A stretch of 64,000 nucleotides of DNA from Streptomyces sp. Sge12 (GTDB lineage: Bacteria; Actinomycetota; Actinomycetes; Streptomycetales; Streptomycetaceae), in assembly GCF_002080455.1 (NCBI RefSeq), contig NZ_CP020555.1, forward strand, positions 4,545,501-4,609,500. Reading direction: 5' to 3'. The position numbers and the translations under genes were made by a program. The notes below the pieces were generated by a model that saw nothing but the letters and a program-made list of their open reading frames with translations, was not told the origin of the DNA and made no database searches. This document shows, piece after piece, positions 61,017-64,000 of this stretch; positions within the stretch are counted from its first letter, which is position 1; every line of letters begins with the position of its first letter.

Positions 61017-61412
61017 TCAGGCGACGGCGGTGGCCTCCAGTTCGACCAGCTGGCCGGGGATGGCCAGGCGGGTCACCCCGAGCATCGTGGTGGCCGGGGC
61101 CACCCGGGCGGCGCCCAGGCGGGCCGCCAGGTCGCCGTAGTGCCGGAAGAGCAGATCCACGTCGGTCGTGTACACGTTGAGGCGGACCAGGTTCGCCAGG
61201 GACATGTCGGCCTCGCCGAGTACGGCCTCCAGGTTGTCGATGCTGAGCGCCAACTGGGCCGCCATGTTCCCCTCGTGCCGTGGCGTGCCGTCGGGGCCCA
61301 TCGCGGTCTGGCCCGAGACGTACAGGGTCCGGGTGTCCCCGGAGACCAGTTCGCCCTGGTTGAACCCCAGCTCCACCGACCACTTCACCGGGTTGACCGC
61401 CGTTCGCTCCAT
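61017..61412 (-). CDS. RidA/YjgF family protein
   Basis: 131 residues with the RidA fold: TLYVSGQTAMGPDGTPRHEGN, ALSIDNLEAVLGEADMSLANLVRLNVYTTDVD and the final VELEATAVA. Members deaminate reactive enamine/imine intermediates. The catalytic Arg position (often Arg105) is uncertain: residues near it read RVAPATTMLGVTRLA. Divergent from a WYL-family regulator, which probably controls it. Confidence 0.9.
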   Translation of the reverse strand: MERTAVNPVKWSVELGFNQGELVSGDTRTLYVSGQTAMGPDGTPRHEGNMAAQLALSIDNLEAVLGEADMSLANLVRLNVYTTDVDLLFRHYGDLAARLGAARVAPATTMLGVTRLAIPGQLVELEATAVA

Positions 61413-61470
61413 CGCCCCATCAGCTCCGTTCGTTTCGTCGGACGTCGTGGTGGTGAGCCTCCCAACGATT

Positions 61471-61489
61471 CACGACACCCTCTGTCGTG
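61471..61489. promoter_or_regulatory. Candidate WYL regulator operator
   Basis: CACGACACCCTCTGTCGTG: perfect 7-bp arms with a 5-bp centre, in the 97-bp divergent gap between RidA and the WYL regulator, 20 bases before the regulator ATG. Confidence 0.55.
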
Positions 61490-61509
61490 TATTTCGATAA
61501 AGTTCGCGC

Positions 61510-62481
61510 ATGCGCGCCGACCGGCTGGTTTCGCTGGTGCTCCTGCTGCGCCGGCACGGTCGGCTGACCGCGGACACGCTCGCCCGCGAGCTGGGGGTGT
61601 CCACCCGTACCGTGCTGCGCGACATCGACGCGCTGTCCACGGCCGGCGTCCCGGTCTACGCCGAACGCGGCCGGCACGGCGGGTTCGCGCTGATGCCCGG
61701 CTTCCGGACCGAGCTCACCGGCCTGAACCACGACGAGGCCCTCGCCCTGCTGGCCGCCGGACCGGTCCGCGGCGAGCAGGTGTTCGGCCTCGGCCCGGCG
61801 CTGGCCTCGGCCCTGCGGAAGGTGGTCGACGCGCTCCCCGAGAGTCACCGGGCCACCGCGAGCGACGCGGCCGGGCGGTTCCTCGTCGACCCCGAGACCG
61901 ACCTGCTCGCACGCCGAACGGCCACCGACGAGGTACCCGGCGCCGCGATGAGCGAGATCCGGCGCGCGGTGCTCGCCGGACACCGGCTGCGCATCCACTA
62001 CGCGGCCGCGGACCGGGCACCGCAGTGGCGCACGGTGGACCCGATCGGGCTGGTCACCGTACGCGACCGGGGCTACTTGCTGGCGACGCGGGACGGCGCC
62101 GACCGCACCTACCGGCTGTCGCGGGTGCTGGCCGCCGAGGAACTCCCCGAACCGGCGCAGCGGCCCGGCCGGGTCGACCTGGACCGGATCTGGCGGGAAC
62201 GCTCCGCGCGGTTCCTCGGCGAGGACCACATCACGGTGCTGGTACGGGTGGACCCGGCGCGGCGGGAGGACCTGCTGGACACGGCCGTGGCCGTCCGCGC
62301 CGAGGAGGCCGACGGGGACGGCCGGCTGCGGCTGGAGCTGACCTTCCAGGACGCACGCCACGCGGAATGGGCCCTGTGGCAGCTCGGCGCCGACGCGGAA
62401 GCCGTCGCCCCGCGGTCCCTGCGCACCGCCCTGCGCCGCCGCGCCGCCGCGATGGCCGCCCTCTACGAGGACCCGCCCTGA
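61510..62481 (+). CDS. WYL-domain (YafY-like) transcriptional regulator
   Basis: 323 residues. The HTH is RLVSLVLLLRRHGRLTADTLARELGVSTRTVLRDIDAL. The WYL region carries the ligand-type segment RRAVLAGHRLRIHYAAADRAP, TVDPIGLVTVRDRGYLLAT, with a C-terminal WCX-like domain. These proteins sense nucleic-acid or small ligands and control divergently encoded genes. ATG start. Confidence 0.93.
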   Translation: MRADRLVSLVLLLRRHGRLTADTLARELGVSTRTVLRDIDALSTAGVPVYAERGRHGGFALMPGFRTELTGLNHDEALALLAAGPVRGEQVFGLGPALASALRKVVDALPESHRATASDAAGRFLVDPETDLLARRTATDEVPGAAMSEIRRAVLAGHRLRIHYAAADRAPQWRTVDPIGLVTVRDRGYLLATRDGADRTYRLSRVLAAEELPEPAQRPGRVDLDRIWRERSARFLGEDHITVLVRVDPARREDLLDTAVAVRAEEADGDGRLRLELTFQDARHAEWALWQLGADAEAVAPRSLRTALRRRAAAMAALYEDPP

Positions 62482-62493
62482 GAGGCGAGGTGG

Positions 62494-64000
62494 TCACTGC
62501 TCGGCCACCGCCTCCAGGGGGCTCAGGGCCGCCGCGTGGCGGGCCGGGAGGGCGGCGGCCACCGTGCCCGTGGTGAGGGAGACCAGGAGGAGCAGGAGGA
62601 GGGTGTCCCAGGGGAGGGCCAGGGAGTAGTCCTTCAGCGCCCCGTTGGTCAGGGCGCCGACCGTCCAGGCCCCGAACAGGCCCGCCGCCAGGCCCAGGAG
62701 GGTGCCGAAGGCGGCCACGGTCAGGGACTCCAGGCGAATCATCCGGCGGATGCCGGCGCGGTCCATGCCGATGGAGCGCAGCACACCGATCTCGCGGGTG
62801 CGGTCCGAGACGGACATGGCCAGGGTGTTCATGATGCCGAGGACGGCGATCACACCGCCGAGGGCGAGCAGGCCGTACGTCAGGGTCAGCAGGGTGCTCA
62901 GGGAGCCGGCGGCCTCCTGGACCAACTCGTCCCGGTCCTGCACCTCGAGCAGCGGATTGTTGCCCGTCGCGGTGCGCAGCCGGTCCTTGGTGGCGGCGCT
63001 GTCGGCGCGGACGAGGACGCGCTGGACGGAACCGGGGTCGAAGCCGCTCCGCCCGACCTCGGCGCGCACTCCCAGGGCGTCCCGGGCGGTGGGGTTGTCC
63101 TCGTAGACGCCGACGACCGTGTACGGGGTGAGGTCCTGGCCGGGGCCGCCGGTACGGGCGTTGACGTACCCGCCGGTGCTCACGCCGCTCTCGCGGGCGA
63201 GGGTGCGGGAGAGGGCGATGCGGCCGGGGCCGAGGTCCTTCAGGGAGCCGCTGACGAAGTCGAGCTTCATGACGGACGCGGCCGCGGCGGGGTCGACGCC
63301 GGAGATCTGGCGGACGCCCCCGCCGATGAAGAGCGTGGAGTCGCTGACGGCGGTGGCCGTCCGCACCCCGGGGGTCTCGGCCACCCGCTGCACGGCGGCC
63401 GGGTCGATGCCGGTGGTCGAGGTGTGGGTGCTGATCACGTAGTCGGCGCTGAGCCCGGCCGCGGCCTGCCGGTCGAGGGCCCGGCCGGTGGAGTGGCCGA
63501 TCACGGCGAGCCCGGCGACCAGAGCGGTGCTGACCATCAGCGCGGAGGCGGTGGCGGCGGTGCGCCGCGGGTCGCGCAGCGCGTTGCGGTGGGCCAGGCG
63601 GCCGGCGATGCCGAGGAGGCCGGTCAGCCGCCCGCTCAGCCCGATCACGGGGACGGCGAGCAGCGGCGCCAGCACGATCACGGCGACGACGAGCAGGGCG
63701 CAGCCGAACATCGCGCTCTGCAGGTTCCCCTCGGAGGCGTCCTTCGCCCCCGAGAGCGACAGCAGCAGCCCGGCGCCCAGCACGAGCAGGAGACCCCCGG
63801 CCGCGCCGCGGACCCGGGACGCGGTGGCCGTGGGCGGCTGTCCGGCCGTGCGCATGGCCTCGACCGGGGCGATCCGCGCCGCCCTGCGGGACGGCAGCCA
63901 CGCGGCGAGCACGGTGACGCCCACCCCGACGGCGAGCGCGGCCACCACGGGGAGCGGGCCGATCACCAGGGGGCCGCGGGGCAGTTCCTCCTGGGTGGTG
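62494..64000 (-). CDS. FtsX-type ABC permease, N-terminus beyond window
   Basis: The frame is open from the stop at 62494 to the window end, giving at least 502 residues, so the gene continues beyond 64000. Features: helices in a duplicated FtsX layout, an outer domain with VVGVYEDNPTARDALGVRAEVG, and SVSDRTREIGVLRSIGMDRAGIRRMIRLE, the loop next to the ATPase. C-terminus LPARHAAALSPLEAVAEQ is typical of MacB/FtsX-like permeases. A GTG at 63966 is internal since the frame extends upstream. Confidence 0.88.
   Translation of the reverse strand, partial: TTQEELPRGPLVIGPLPVVAALAVGVGVTVLAAWLPSRRAARIAPVEAMRTAGQPPTATASRVRGAAGGLLLVLGAGLLLSLSGAKDASEGNLQSAMFGCALLVVAVIVLAPLLAVPVIGLSGRLTGLLGIAGRLAHRNALRDPRRTAATASALMVSTALVAGLAVIGHSTGRALDRQAAAGLSADYVISTHTSTTGIDPAAVQRVAETPGVRTATAVSDSTLFIGGGVRQISGVDPAAAASVMKLDFVSGSLKDLGPGRIALSRTLARESGVSTGGYVNARTGGPGQDLTPYTVVGVYEDNPTARDALGVRAEVGRSGFDPGSVQRVLVRADSAATKDRLRTATGNNPLLEVQDRDELVQEAAGSLSTLLTLTYGLLALGGVIAVLGIMNTLAMSVSDRTREIGVLRSIGMDRAGIRRMIRLESLTVAAFGTLLGLAAGLFGAWTVGALTNGALKDYSLALPWDTLLLLLLVSLTTGTVAAALPARHAAALSPLEAVAEQ

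Overview
The window is high-GC chromosomal DNA of a Streptomyces-type actinomycete. The evidence is strong G/C third-position bias, frequent GTG and TTG starts, SARP/NB-ARC/TPR and XRE+DUF397 regulators, FbiC and several F420-type enzymes, and a copy of an intergenic repeat I remember as common in Streptomyces. I see no phage, insertion sequence, integrase or CRISPR array. It reads as chromosomal backbone with many small regulatory islands.

Layout. 1-5.2 kb (all minus): a truncated membrane-anchored protein, a SAM methyltransferase, a 64-residue peptide carrying LDNHASG three times, and a 1149-residue SARP regulator. The peptide promoter region holds three SARP-style direct repeats and a hairpin. 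5.3-11.4 kb: amidohydrolase, MFS exporter, secreted metalloprotease with ricin-type lectin, GNAT, secreted serine protease, NUDIX. 11.5-17.1 kb: a four-gene lipoprotein/fusion protein/ATPase/permease operon divergent from a two-component system. 17.2-18.6 kb: L,D-transpeptidase-like protein and a Pyr4-like membrane protein. 18.8-25.1 kb: catabolic cluster (two luciferase-like F420-type monooxygenases, SDR, D-aminoacylase-like amidohydrolase, aldehyde dehydrogenase). 25.2-31 kb: unknown protein, AlkC-like repair protein, lipoprotein, APC permease. 31-38 kb: small secreted or membrane proteins and a 1.3-1.35-kilo-residue secreted repeat protein. 38-46.6 kb: unknown protein, a third luciferase-like enzyme, a degenerate ADP-ribosylglycohydrolase, secreted tyrosine phosphatase, FbiC, SDR. 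47-49.2 kb: lipid kinase, amphi-Trp protein and membrane protein, all overlapping. 49.3-52.8 kb: unknown protein, DUF397/XRE pair, GPP34. 53-57.7 kb: D,D-carboxypeptidase with a repeat-rich cytoplasmic arm and a polytopic membrane protein. 58-64 kb: orphan histidine kinase, deazaflavin-reductase/hemerythrin fusion, tRNA-Arg(CCU), RidA, WYL regulator, and a truncated FtsX-type permease.

Two themes tie distant parts together. First, a 15-bp palindrome CTGACG-N3-CGTCAG (variant CTGATG-N3-CATCAG) sits 13-61 bp before five transcription units: the amidohydrolase at 5.4 kb, the monooxygenase/SDR pair at 18.8 kb, the monooxygenase/amidohydrolase/ALDH unit at 20.6 kb, the SDR at 46.6 kb and the unknown protein at 49.4 kb. 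This looks like a dispersed catabolic regulon under one repressor whose gene is not in the window. Second, F420: the window encodes FbiC, three luciferase-like F420-type oxidoreductases and a deazaflavin-type reductase fused to hemerythrin. The LDNHASG peptide beside the SARP regulator is the best candidate for an undescribed product.
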